The notes below the pieces were generated by a model. It searched no databases. It was not told where the DNA came from and was given only the letters and a program-made list of their open reading frames with translations. From Lucinisca nassula (lineage: Eukaryota; Mollusca; Bivalvia; Lucinida; Lucinidae): 64,000 bases of DNA. Positions 21,128 through 31,605 of the stretch are shown here, one piece after another; position 1 is the stretch's first letter, and each line of letters begins with the position of its first letter. A program made the position numbers and the translations under genes. Where the stretch lies: assembly GCA_963580285.1 (NCBI GenBank), contig OY757011.1, forward strand, positions 101,834,316-101,898,315. Direction: 5' to 3'.

Positions 21128-22242
21128 TTTTTTATACGCCCATTTGAAAAATGGTTGTATTATGTTATGCCCCCGGCGTCCGTCCGTCTGTCTGTCTGAC
21201 TGTCCCTCTGTCTGTCTGTCCATCTGTAAACTTTTCATTTCCGGATAACTCCTCCTACAGTTTACATCCGATCAATTTTGAGGTTACTGCCTGCCAAATA
21301 TTACCAGAGTTATACCCCTTTCACAGATTTGTCTAAACATCCCATGTCCGGATAACTCCTCTTAAGTTATACATCTGATGAAGCTGAAACTTTACATATA
21401 GTAAGACCATGATGTGTGTGTGTGTGTGAATTCGGGTTTAACGTCGCTTTCAACAATTTTTCAGTCATATCACGACGGTGTCTGGTTGCGACAGGGAGCC
21501 CAATGCTCACGTTTATAGTGCTGCCTCACTGAAGTATCATGTCCCAGACACATTACATGATACCACACCCAGTCACATTATCCTGACACTGGATCGACCA
21601 GTCCTAGCTCTTCCCCGTAAACCTGAGTGCCAAGCGAGGAGCAGCTAGTACCATTTTTAACGACTTTGGTATGTCGCGGCCCGGGATCGAACCCCAGACC
21701 TCCCGTTCCCCGGAGCGGACACTCTACCAACTGAGCTATCGGGGCCGGTAAGACCATGATGTGGAACAGTGCTTAATCAGTGCATATTATTTTGAGGTTA
21801 TAGTCTGCCAAATATTGCCAGAGTTACTGTATTCCCCGTTCGCATATTTTTCTATATATATTTTGTTTCCGGATATTGCCTCCCACATTTTACATCTGAT
21901 GAAGCTGAAACTTTACGTATAGTTAGACTATGATATGGAGCAGCACATACATGTATTATATCAAGATTACAGTCCACCACTTATTGCCAGAGTTATGCCT
22001 ATATTATTTTGAGGTTATGTTCCACCAACTACTGTATTACCCATGAAAATTTGTTGGAAACAGGTAGTTTGAGCCATTGAGGGTTATTAATAGTGCCAGG
22101 TAAGAATAAATGGAGCACATATTGATCCTTGGTTACATTCCACAAACCCAAACTTGTACAACAATCAGTATATATATGCTCCATCTTACTAATTGCTACG
22201 GGCGTATAATGCCCCGCTTGCGGAGCTCTTGTTTTCGAAAAG
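21128..22242 (+). mobile_element. Class T element, ATACGCCC subfamily, with SINE inside
   Basis: Left end ATACGCCCATTTGAAAAATG then GGTTGTATTATGTTATGCCC and runs of GTCCGTCC/GTCTGTCTG. Right end ACGGGCGTATAATGCCCCGC with hairpin CCGCTTGCGG and AGCTCTTGTTTT. Left ATACGCCC and right GGGCGTAT are reverse complements. A S1 SINE is inserted at 21417-21747. A 262-bp deletion derivative is at 49206-49467. Confidence 0.82.
21417..21747 (-). mobile_element. tRNA-derived SINE, family S1, with 16-bp TSD
   Basis: Reverse copy of the SINE at 7899-8228, with the same GGTTCGATCCC-type B box (one change) and a GT run as written from its CA tail. Flanked by the exact 16-bp duplication GTAAGACCATGATGTG (21401-21416 and 21748-21763). 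It disrupts a class T element unit. Confidence 0.93.
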
Positions 22243-22429
22243 CGTGGGGATACAAGTAAGGCCCAAATAAAATTGTTGTTTGTTTGTGGTCTTCTTCTGA
22301 CCCTGCAGAAGCCGGCCTTCTCAAAAATGCTTACATGGACTCCAGAAAACAATATTTTAAGGGGAATGGGAACAACTTGCAGATTTTTCTGCCATTTTTC
22401 AAAGGGAGACAACTTTCGAAACTTCCTGT

Positions 22430-22520
22430 TCCCTTTTCTATAAGCGATGTTCCAATGTAAAAGGGTTCTACTCTTAAAGGAAAGAATTTGCTCCAGCAAA
22501 TTATTCCTTTAAGAGTTGAT
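22430..22520. repeat. Foldback, TTCCTTTAAGAG family F4
   Basis: CTCTTAAAGGAAAGAATTTG pairs with AAATTATTCCTTTAAGAG around GCTCCAGC. A related hairpin is at 37395-37465, where a SINE has inserted into its right edge, and a half copy at 22625-22680. Confidence 0.65.
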
Positions 22521-22687
22521 CCATATTGACATGGGAGATAAAAATACTTTTGCAGGAGTTGCCTTCCCTGAAGGTGTTCCCATTCCCCTTAATTCTGAAC
22601 ATCTAGTTCACGACAAAATCAGGTTTCCTCTTAAAGGAAAGAATTTGCTCCTCGGGAGCAAAATCAGGTTTCCTTTAGGTGTTAGAC

Positions 22688-22932
22688 CTGGCTCCGAGGT
22701 TATAAAACTTTTTCCATGCTCAACTCAGCTGAGCATGAAATTTGTAATAGTCATAACTATTAAAATACAAACAAATCAGGCAATTTTCTTACTCAGATCA
22801 GCACAGAATGTCATTTATCCTGCTCATGAATTTTAAAATGCCAACATTTGTTGGCATTTTAAAATTTATGAGCAGGATAGATTTCATGCTCAAGTGAGTT
22901 GAGCATGAAAAAAGTTTTATAACCTTGGGGCC
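22688..22932. mobile_element. MITE, GGTTATAAAAC ends, family M5
   Basis: Left GAGGTTATAAAACTTTTTCC ATGCTCAACTCA pairs with the right end read in reverse. The centre is ATGCCAACATTTGTTGGCAT within TTTTAAAAT arms. Boundaries are approximate. A truncated copy is at about 47310-47460. Confidence 0.72.
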
Positions 22933-22965
22933 TGTATTCAGTTATTCACATAGCAGCATTTTTAG

Positions 22966-23262
22966 GCCCCCACCCATCGGGCTTGAAGAAATAGATGGGC
23001 CGCATGATGCTTCCACGCAGAGCTGAAACAAATCACACATGAGTACTGGTAAACGGCTTAGAGGATCTAAACCTTCGCAGGCAAAGCAGTGCAAATCGGA
23101 CCGTCCATGCTTATAAACCCTATTGGTTTCATTGGGTGACAGGGCTTGAGATGTCATTTCATCTCAATGTCGGGTAAAAGTCCCATAAAATTGGAAGCAA
23201 TGTCTCCAAAATGACCTTCATAGTGTTGACGGGGAGGTTAAACCTCAAAACAAAAGCAGCAT
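22966..23262 (+). mobile_element. SINE-like family S3
   Basis: Begins CCCCACCCATCGGGCTTGAA, includes TTGGTTTCATTGGG and CAATGTCGGGTAAAAGTCCC, and ends GTTAAACCTCAAAACAAA. It is the reference copy for the S3 family (24824, 39275/43851, 51588, 57511, 60335 and 63967). A/B boxes are not obvious, so the head origin is unclear; the 3' GACGGGGACGTTAAACCTC block resembles the ends of the S1 SINE. Confidence 0.78.
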
Positions 23263-23344
23263 TTTAAGTACTCAGATGCCTAAATGTATCCATTTTCAGG
23301 ATGGTTAGAGGGCAAACAAATGTATTTTTAAATGTGGCCTGTAA

Positions 23345-23596
23345 CCCTTAGTTACATTTTTGCCAATGCTGAGAAAAACTACATCTGAAAATGTCCTCTG
23401 CTTATGTCGTCTGCTGAATCGTCTTGCAAACTTTTTAAAAAATATTTTTGCATACAGGCAAACAATGTGGATCCAGATCAGACTGCTCCTAGAGGAGCAG
23501 TCTGATCTGAGTCCACACTGCAAAAATGAGTTTTAAGGTAACCGGCAGACGACAAAGCAGACGACAATTGTCGTGATTGGCATTTTATGGGTTAAC
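23345..23596. mobile_element. MITE, family M3
   Basis: Hairpin CAGACTGCTCCTAGAGGAGC with outer GTGG.TCCAGATCAGACT arms. Ends AACCCTTAGTTAC left and ATGGGTTAAC right. It ends about 20 bp before the SLC35D acceptor at 23617. Confidence 0.75.
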
Positions 23597-23617
23597 ACTA
23601 TCTGCATCTCATTTCAG

Positions 23618-24210
23618 GTTATGGCGATTTAACATTCAACCTTCTAGGCTATGCATGTGGAATACTCAGCAATGTAACACAGTCAGTATACCTTCTACTC
23701 GTACAGAGAGCCACCAACGGTAAACTGTCAACGGTCGAGTCACTACAACTAAACTGTATCAATACTATTCCTCTTCTTATTGTTGTATTTATAGTGAAAG
23801 GTGAATTCTGGGAGGTAAAATCATACACCAAATACTCAGAAACTATATTTATTGTGGTATTTAGTCTTGCAATAGTTCTAGGATGTTTGTTAAATTATTC
23901 CCTATTTTTGTGTACCAGTTTGACATCAGCATTAACCACCAGTGTAGTTGGTGGTTTAAAAGCGCTTGCTCAGACTATACTTGGTTTAGTCACTTTCGGA
24001 GGAGTTAGTCATAACATTTCGACTTTTGTTGGAATTTCCATGAGTGTTAGTGGAGGCCTTAGTTACATTTTTGCAAAATATCTCGAAAACAGGCAGCGAC
24101 ATACAACGGATCTTAGAAAAATCATGAGTTTCTCCACAGCTGAAGATCTCCGAGTATTAAAGGATGCTGAAGCAAATGGATTTGCTGATGTACACAGACA
24201 TACTAAATGA
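23618..24210 (+). CDS. SLC35D-family nucleotide-sugar transporter, C-terminal half (last exon)
   Basis: Starts after acceptor ATTTCAG and reads on in phase from 17001, so the joined codon is Gly-156 (exon bases G + GT). Residues 157-352 follow, ending with TGA at 24208. Visible hydrophobic segments: LLGYACGILSNVTQSVYLLL, INTIPLLIVVFIV, IFIVVFSLAIVLGCLLNYSL and a fourth within the stretch GGLKALAQTILGLVTFGG to the GGLSYIFAKYLE end. The pattern SAVTTS-like (here SALTTSVVGGLKA) is the conserved SLC35 loop-TM9 element. The cytosolic tail is about 30 residues, polar. No AATAAA is close after the stop, so the 3' end of the transcript is not located. Confidence 0.88.
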
Positions 24211-24289
24211 GTGCTTTTTCATTATAATAACACATACGTGCAACAAAATGGTCAGTTTTCCAAAGATTTTTTTTTTTTTTTTATACTCA

Positions 24290-24465
24290 AAACATAGGTT
24301 GTGGGAGCTGGTTAGAACCGCCTCATTGAGGCAGTTCTAACGAGTACCTACAACCTATGTCTTGGAGCAGAAATAAGCAAAATAATGTATATCCCTGTAA
24401 ACCCCACATCTCTCTGTATGAAATGGGGTTTAGAGGGGTGTTCATTACACAGACTTGTTGACATA
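24290..24465. repeat. Foldback F2 copy plus TGGGGTTTA hairpin
   Basis: ACATAGGTTGTGGGAGCTGG pairs with ACCTACAACCTATGT. It is followed by a second hairpin AAACCCCA...TGGGGTTTAGAGGGG. Comparable paired hairpins are at 9595-9660, 29040-29100 and 36853-36900, suggesting one composite element in various states of decay. Confidence 0.65.
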
Positions 24466-24823
24466 ATGAGAGGAACAAACAACAAATGATAAAAAGGTGC
24501 ATGGATTCAGCTCCAGGGTAGATCACCCTTGCATATAAATACCGGTAGCTATCATCTGTTTCATAGTGGTCCAGGCTGTTAAAAATCCACCCTTTTGTAG
24601 CAACCAACTCTAAAAAGAAAAAGAATTTGTCCCCTTAACATGCCTAAGCCACTCTAAAAAGGAAGAATTTACTATTTCTTTATTATCTACTTTACATTCG
24701 TTTTTTATGACATATCATCATATTTTTGTGTTATTTATATTTTACAGAAGAATTATGCTGGGATGACATGCTTTGTAGGTTAGGAAATATTCTTATTTTC
24801 AGGAATGTTTGCTCTGTAGGTTG

Positions 24824-25067
24824 TTTGTCTGATTTGAGGTTTAACATCGCTGTCAACACTATAGGTCATTTTGGAGACGTTGCTTCCAATTCTGTGGGAC
24901 TTTTACCCGACATTGATATGAAATGTTATCTCAAGCCAAGTCGCCCAATGAAACCAATAGGGTATAAGCATGGGTGGTCTGACTTGCACTACTTTGCCTG
25001 GGCAGGCTTAGATCCTCTAAGGGGTTTACTAGTACTCATGTGCAGTCTGTTTCAGGGTGGGGGCCAA
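24824..25067 (-). mobile_element. SINE-like family S3 with 12-bp TSD
   Basis: Reverse copy of S3 lacking part of the head. Flanked by CTCTGTAGGTTG (24812-24823 and 25068-25079). This duplication fixes the ends of the S3 unit and shows it moves as a retroposon. Confidence 0.85.
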
Positions 25068-25196
25068 CTCTGTAGGTTGGGATCAGGAATATACTTTGCG
25101 AAATATTAATAGTTTCAGGAATGTTTGCAAGTTGCTTAGAGCGGTAATGTTGTCTTATATCTCAGATGAGTCTCTAGGCATTTCATTAGGCCTTCT

Positions 25197-25364
25197 AGAA
25201 GCCTCCGTGGTGTACTGGTTACGCTACTCGCCTTGTAAACCAGGGGTTGCAGGATCGATCCCGGGCTTCTCCAGACTTTCGGAATGAGTCTATAAACCGA
25301 GGTCCCGTCTCCATATGACCTTAGCTGTTGGTGGGACGTAAAACTCAAACACTCACTCACTCAA
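25197..25364 (+). mobile_element. tRNA-derived SINE, family S6
   Basis: A box TGGTGTACTGG, B box GGATCGATCCC, 3' end GACGTAAAACTCAAAC with an ACTC-repeat tail. Flanked by TAGGCCTT (25187-25194 and 25365-25372), taking GCCTCC.. as the start. Reverse relative at 14652-14815. Confidence 0.82.
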
Positions 25365-25426
25365 TAGGCCTTGAAGCAATACAAAAAATTCTGGAACAGA
25401 AGACAATCTCATTCTTTTCATTATTT

Positions 25427-25512
25427 TTCAGAGAAAATAAGGCTTAACATCCCTTGTGAATTGTCTGCCGACAATTCACATGTAATGTCAAGCCTTATTT
25501 TCTCAGAAAAAT
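25427..25512. repeat. Foldback, GACATTTCATG..CAATTCACATG family F5
   Basis: TTCAGAGAAAATAAGGCTTA at the left pairs with the right arm, with an inner palindrome GTGAATTGTCTGCCGACAAT. Relatives: about 25998-26065, 37895-37985, 45047-45130, 45225-45300 and 51905-51975. Confidence 0.7.
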
Positions 25513-25753
25513 AAAAGAGATATACTTTGACCAGTGTAATTTTTAGCTTGCTTTTATCAAAATACAGGAAGGGCCATAACCATATCTTGCCACTGGTGTC
25601 GGTGACTGTTGTGTTGACATCCACAAAATTTTTAAATTTTTGATATTGCATATTTTCAAAACTCTATGCTTGATTAAGTTTATACAGTAAATTCTTACCG
25701 GTACTTTAAAGATCATCAAATCAAAATATAAGTCCTTACTACAGTACTATTGA

Positions 25754-25953
25754 CCCTTAACCTGTATCCTGCTGAACATGACAACCCCTATCTTCGAAAA
25801 CAGTTTACATCCAGGTAATCAATCTGATCAGGATTTACACTGTTTGCCATGTAGTTTGTGAATTGAACAACAACATATATCAAGTGATTTGATTGGTTGA
25901 TAGTCAGCAATGGGTGTGGCTTAATTAATTTATGCAGCAAGATAAGGGTTAAA
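25754..25953. mobile_element. MITE, family M2 (ACCCTT..CCTGCTGAAC ends)
   Basis: Left ACCCTTAACCTGTATCCTGC, right GCAGCAAGATAAGGGTTAA. Contains CAATCTGATCAGGATTTACA and a TGATTTGATTGGTTGATAGT block. Copies: 37061-37272, 45342-45525, 52080-52225, 57893-58105 and 59800-59999. Confidence 0.78.
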
Positions 25954-26234
25954 AGGCGAAGGGAAATTGTGTTGTTGATGAGATTCAATCCAGAAAAATA
26001 TCAGATTTGACATCTTCCAGCAGACAATTCCTATGAAATGTCAAGCACAATTTTCACTGAAAAAAAGAAAGAAGAAAAAATGTAAATGGCATCTTCAACA
26101 GTCATGATTGGTGGTTTAAGAGTGGTTTCCAAAAGTCTGAAAAGATTTCTTCCTTATCTTATGAAATATTTAGACCATCCCACTATGGAGACCACATTAA
26201 TTTTAGGCAGTCCCTCAAGTGGTTTTATTAATTC

Positions 26235-26830
26235 CTCGCCATTCGAAGAATGGTGGAAGGGCATACAGCGTTCCCCCTGTCCGTCTGTTCGTCCGTCCGA
26301 AACTTTCCGTCTGTTCGTCCGTCCGAAACTAAACACAGTCAATAGCTTTCTTATTTCTGGATGGATTTTGAGATTACTTTGTAGAAATGTTAACCATAAT
26401 AAGACGATGTGTCACATGTAAAACCCAGGTCCGTACCTCCAAGGATGGATTTTGAAATTACTTTGAAGAAATGTTAACCATCATGAGATGATGTGTCATG
26501 TGCAAAACCTTGGTCCATACCTCCAAGGTTAAGGTCATACTTAGAGGTCAAAGTCAAAAAAAGGGTCCAAAACTTAAACGCAGTCAATAACTTTCTTATT
26601 TCTGGATGGATTTTGAAAATACTTGGCAGAAATGTTGGCCATCATGAGACAATCTGCCTCACCCAAAACCAAGGTCCTTACCTCCAAGGTCAAGGTCATA
26701 ATTAGAGGTCAAATGTGAAAAAAGGGTCCAAAACTTAAACACCGTCAATAACTTTCTATGGATTAATACGAACATAGACGTATTTCCAGGCAGGGGCATC
26801 CGTGTCCTATGGACGCATTTCTAGTTAGCA
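26235..26830 (+). mobile_element. Class T-like element, CCATTCGAAGAATGG left end
   Basis: Left hairpin CCATTCGAAGAATGG, followed by CTGTCCGTCTGTTCGTCCGT, with a 26-bp block around it duplicated in tandem. The core has about three diverged units of roughly 90-180 bp starting TTTCTTATTTCTGGATGGAT. The right end reads GGGGCATCCGTGTCCTATGG ACGCATTTCTAGTT with a GTCC/GGAC stem. Confidence 0.65.
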
Positions 26831-26937
26831 GTATGCTACTAAAATTAGCATTATTAATATTGATCCAAATTTTTGATCAGCACTAATCCCCAAACTCTGT
26901 TGTTTCAAATCTGTTTTAAAGACATGATGTTTTAAGT

Positions 26938-28852
26938 ATTTTTAGCTCACCTGGGCTGAAGGCTCCAGGGGAGCTTATAGTATAGAAGGTCGTCCTTCAT
27001 CCGCCGTCCGTCGGCCCACACCTTTGACCAGTTATATATCTGCAACCTGCAGGCTGTTCTCAATCATTTCTCATCTGTAACATGCCTCTGGTTATGCATT
27101 GATGGCATTAGCTTTTAATCAAAATCAAATGAAAACTTTGGTTGCTTTGGCAATCACAGTCCCATAGAGTTACAATGGGAAAATGCTTCTCATCACCTTA
27201 GCACCTTCAGTTTTGATCGGATCTTTCTGAAACTTGTATGTAAGGTGACTGGGAATAAAAACTCTGATGTGTTCAGGAACCGACTATGTCGGTCCATTAA
27301 TCATAGAGTTAGTCCATTTGCAGAAAATACCTTTTTTTAACCTTGTCATCACCATAGCCCCTATATATAAGTATGTCAGGGTTAAAAGCTTGGATGTGTT
27401 TGAAAACTGGGCGATGTTGGTGGATTACTAATGGAGTTATGTCCTCTACTTTGCTGAAATTGCTTATTTTTGACCTTTTCATCACCATAGCCCCTTCAGT
27501 TTTGATTGAATCTTCTTGAAACTTACATGCAAGTAAGTGAGGGATAAAAGCTCGGATGCGTTCGAAAACTTGCAAGGTCAGCCTATTTATCATACAGTTA
27601 CCACTTTTTGATTGCAGAAAATGCCTATTTTTGACCTTTTCATCACCATAGCCCCTTCAGTTTTTATCGGATCTTCTTGAAACTTACATGTATGTAAGTA
27701 ACTTACATGTATGTAAGTCAGGGATAAAAGCTCAGATGAGTTTGAAAATTGATGATGTCAGCCTATTACTTACAGTTACGTCCCTTTTATTGCTGAAAAT
27801 GCCCATTTTGGACCCTGACATCACCATAGGTCCTCTAGTTTTAATCAAATCTTCCTGAAACTAACACATGATAGGTTGGGTATAAAATCTTGGATGAGAT
27901 TGAAAACTGTCATAGTTGGCCTATCTATCAGAGTTATGTCCCTTGGATTGCTGAAAAAGCCTATTTTGGCATTGTCATGGGAAATTTGCCCCCCCCCCCC
28001 CCCCCCCTTCGAAGGGGAGGGGGCCATATTGATATTGATGTGGAGCCTATTTGTGTTGGTGTTAGGGTCAGTCTAGCTTGTTCAAAGCACTATATCTCCT
28101 GAACCTATGGGGGGATTCTGACCAACCTTTCATGGCTACAACACTAGGATGGGTGAAAACATGTTAGGTTATGTTGGCCTTGACTCCATTTTCAAGGGCA
28201 GATGCTACCAAAAACAGTCAATGACGGGCCAAAAATGGCTTGTCTGCACTCTTGTCTCATGAACAAATTGATACATTTTTATCAAACCTGGCACAATGTA
28301 TCATTGCTACATACTGCAGATTTGGTTAGATTTTGATGACCTTGACCTTATTTTCAAGGGGACATGCCCCCAGAGACTGTCAATTTAGGCTTGTCTGCAC
28401 CCTATGTAATGAACAAATTGATTAATTTAATGTAACATCAACTTACAAAAGATTTGGTTAGATTATGGTGTCCTTGACCTTATTTTCAAGGGCACAACCC
28501 CATCCCCAAAACTGTCAATTTTGGCTTGTTTGCACCTTACCTCATAAACAAATCGATGAAATTTGTACAATATATCATTGCAACTGGCTAAAGATTTGAT
28601 TATATTTTGGTAACTTGACCTTATATTCAAGGGCTTAGCCCCCCCCCCCCCACCCCCCCCCCAGTTTGGCTTAATAATTGTCTGCACCCTATCAAATAAA
28701 TGAAATTTGGTCAAACTTGGTGGTACGCTGCATCATTGCCGACAGCTTATTTGAGGTGACCAGTCCTGTAGTGGAGGTTGTAGTTGTGTGCAACTTCAAG
28801 TCTGTTAGCTCAGGTGGGTATTATAGGACCATCATGGTCCTCTTGTTTAATA
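26938..28852 (+). mobile_element. Class T element, CACCTGGGCT subfamily, with two poly-C tracts
   Basis: Left end TTTTTAGCTCACCTGGGCTG with CTCCAGGGGAGCT, then GTCGTCC...CCGTCCGTCGG. Five to six units of about 150 bp hold TTTTTGACCTTTTCATCACC, ATAGCCCCTTCAGTTTTGAT and CTTGAAACTTACATG. The last third is a second unit type. The right end is AGCTCAGGTGGGTATTATAG, then palindrome AGGACCATCATGGTCCT and CTTGTTT. C runs of about 19-21 bases at 27989 and 28641 are length-unstable. Confidence 0.75.
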
Positions 28853-29106
28853 TTTTCTCAGTTTGTCCAGAAAGATATAGAAGTCTTTTGCTCATAAAAA
28901 TAAGTTAGTTAGAGTTGAGTTTGTTAATTTTCAAGATAAGAGAATCATAAGATTGTTAATGTATGGAATTTTTTAAAGATATATACTGTTGTTGTTTTGT
29001 CATGATAAGGCTTATTTTATCATCACGAAAACACGCCTGTATAATTTTCACCCCCTTGAACCCCACTTTTATATAGTAAAACTGGGGTTTACAGCGGTAT
29101 ACCTTA

Positions 29107-31605
29107 TTTTTAGCTCACCGTCACATAGTGACGAGGTGAGCTTTTGGGATCACTTTTTGTCCGTCGTCCGTCGTGCGTCCGTGCGTCCGTGCGTCCGTCC
29201 GTGCGTAAACAATTTCTTTAAACGACATCTCCTCCTAAACCACTGATCGGATTTTGACCAAACTTCACAGGAATGATCCTTAGGTGGTCCCCTTTCAAAG
29301 TTGTTCAAATGGTTCCGGTCCGTTGCACATCTAGGTCACAGGAGCCAAAAATAGATTTTTTTCACCAAAAACTTAAAAAATCTTCTTCTCTGAAACCACA
29401 AGGCCCAGGTCTTTGAGATTTGGTATGAAGCATCATCTAGTGGACCCCTACCAAGATTGTTCAAATTATAGTGCTGGGGCCAAAAATGCCCCCGCCCTGG
29501 GGCCCTTTGGTTTTACATAGGCTTATATAGGGAAAATCTTTAAAAATCTTCTTCTCTGAAACCACAAGGCCCAGTTCTTTGATATTTGGTATGAAGCTTC
29601 ATCTAGTAGACCCCTACCAAGATTGTTCAAATTATAGTGCTGGGGCCAAAAATGCCCCCGCCCCGGGGCCCTTTGGTTTTACATAGGCTTATATAGGGAA
29701 AATCTTTAAAAATTTTCTTCTCTGAAACCACAAGGCCCAGGACTTTGATATTTGGTATGAAGCTTCATCTAGTGGACCCCTACCAAGATTGTTCAAATTA
29801 TATTGCTGGGGCCAAAAATGCCCCCGCCCCGGGGCCCTTTGGTTTTACATAGGCTTATATAGGGAAAATCTTTAAAAATCTTCTTCTCTGAAACCACAAG
29901 GCCCAGGACTTTGATATTTGGTATGAAGCTTCATCTAGTGGACCCCTACCAAGATTGTTCTAATTATAGTGCTGGGGCCAAAAATGCCCCCGCCCCGGGG
30001 CCCTTTGGTTTTACATAGGCTTATATAGGGAAAATCTTTAAAAATCTTCTTCTCTGAAACCACAAGGCCCAGGACTTTGATATTTGGTATGAAGCTTCAT
30101 CTAGTGGACCCCTACCAAGATTGTTCAAATTATAGTGCTGGGGCCAAAAATGCCCCCGCCCCGGGGCCCTTTGGTTTTACATAGACTTATATAGGGAAAA
30201 TCTTTAAAATTTTTCTTCTCTGAAACCACAAGGCCCAGGACTTTGATATTTGGTATGAAGCTTCATCTAGTGGATCCCTACCAAGATTGTTCAAATTATA
30301 GTGCTGGGACAAAAATGCCCCCGCCACGGGGCCCTTTGGTTTTACATTGGCTTATATAGGGAAAATCTTTAAAAATCTTCTTCTCTGAATCCACAAAGCC
30401 CAGGTCTTTTATATTTGGTATGAAGCTTCATCTAGTGGACCCCTACCAAGATTGTTCAAATTATAGTGCTGAGGCCAAAAATGCCCCGGCCCCGGGGCCC
30501 TTTGGTTTTACATTGGCTTATATAGGGAAAATCTTTTAAAATCTTCTTCTCTGAAACCACAAGGCCCAGGTCTTTGATATTTGGTATGAAGCTTCATCTA
30601 GTGGACCCCTACCAAGATTGTTCAAATTATAGTGCTGGGACAAAAAATGCCCCCGCCAAGGGGCCCTTTGGTTTTACATTGGCTTATATAGGGAAAATCT
30701 TTAAAAATCTTCTTCTCTGAAACCACAAGGCCCAGGTCTTTGATATTTGGTATGAAGCTTCATCTAGTGGACCCCTACCAAGATTGTTCAAATTATAGTG
30801 CTGGGGCCAAAAATGCCCCCGCCCCGGGGCCCTTTGGTTTTACATAGGCTTATATAGGGAAATTCTTTAAAAATCTTCTTCTCTGAAACCACAAGGCCCA
30901 GGACTTTGATATTTAGTATGAAGCTTCATCTAGTGGACCCCTTCAAATTATAGTGCTGGGACAAAAAATGCCCCCGCCACAGGGCCCTTTGGTTTTACAT
31001 TGGCTTATATAGGGAAAATCTTTAAAAATCTTCTTCTCTGAAACCACAAGGCCCAGGTCTTTGATATTTGGTATGAAGCTTCATCTAGTGGACCCCTACC
31101 AAGATTGTTCAAATTATAGTGCTGAGGCCAAAAATGCCCCCGCCCCGGGGCCCTTTGGTTTTACATAGGCTTATATAGGGAAAATCTTTAAAAATCTTCT
31201 TCTCTGAAACCACAAGGCCCAGGACTTTGATATTTGGTATGAAGCTTCATCTAGTGGACCCCTACCAAGATTGTTCAAATTATAGTGCTGGGGCCAAAAA
31301 TGCCCCCGTCCCGGGGCCCTTTGGTTTTATATAGGCTTATATAGGCAAAATCTTTAAAAATCTTCTTCTCTGAAACCGCTAGGCCCAGGTCTTTGATATT
31401 TGATGTGTAGCTTCATCTAGTGGACCTTTGCTTAGATTGTTCAAATTATAGCCTTTGTTGATGTTTGGTATGAAGCTTCACCTTTAAGACCTCCCTCAAC
31501 ATTATGCACATTAAAGCCCTGGGGCCAATAATGGCCCTCTCTGGGGCACACTTGTTACACTATGGATCAGGTGAGCGATCCAGGGCCATCATGGCCCTCT
31601 TGTGT
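29107..31605 (+). mobile_element. Class T element, complete, about 12 units of 166 bp
   Basis: Left end TTTTTAGCTCACCGTCACAT with AGCTCACC/GGTGAGCT arms and GTGCGTCCGTGCGTCCGTCC. Units of 166 bp hold CTTCTTCTCTGAAACCACAA, GGCCCAGGACTTTGATATTT and GGGGCCCTTTGGTTTTACAT. The right end is GATCAGGTGAGCGATCC, then palindrome AGGGCCATCATGGCCCT and CTTGTG. The last 2.1 kb is duplicated almost exactly at 33399-35509. Confidence 0.85.
29492..31602 (+). repeat. Recent 2.1-kb duplication, left copy
   Basis: Matches 33399-35509 at a constant offset of 3,907 bp, including private features such as the 11-base deletion giving GGACCCCTTCAAATTATAG (30935 and 34842) and the variant CTTGCTTAG-type last unit. 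On reading I noted only three substitutions: 30286/34193, 30397/34304 and 30488/34395. Confidence 0.88.

Larger units (their letters stand above)
17002..23617 (+). other. Intron of the SLC35D gene, repeat-filled
   Basis: 6,616 bp between donor GTATGA and acceptor CATCTCATTTCAG. It contains at least seven mobile elements, listed separately. The donor lies only about 10 bp before a MITE (TTAACCC start at 17012), so the intron's first bases nearly touch a transposon end. Confidence 0.85.

Noticed and set aside
22029..22499. 156-codon minus-strand frame
   Set aside because: It spans the right end of a class T element and a foldback; the translated text has no domain and crosses element boundaries.
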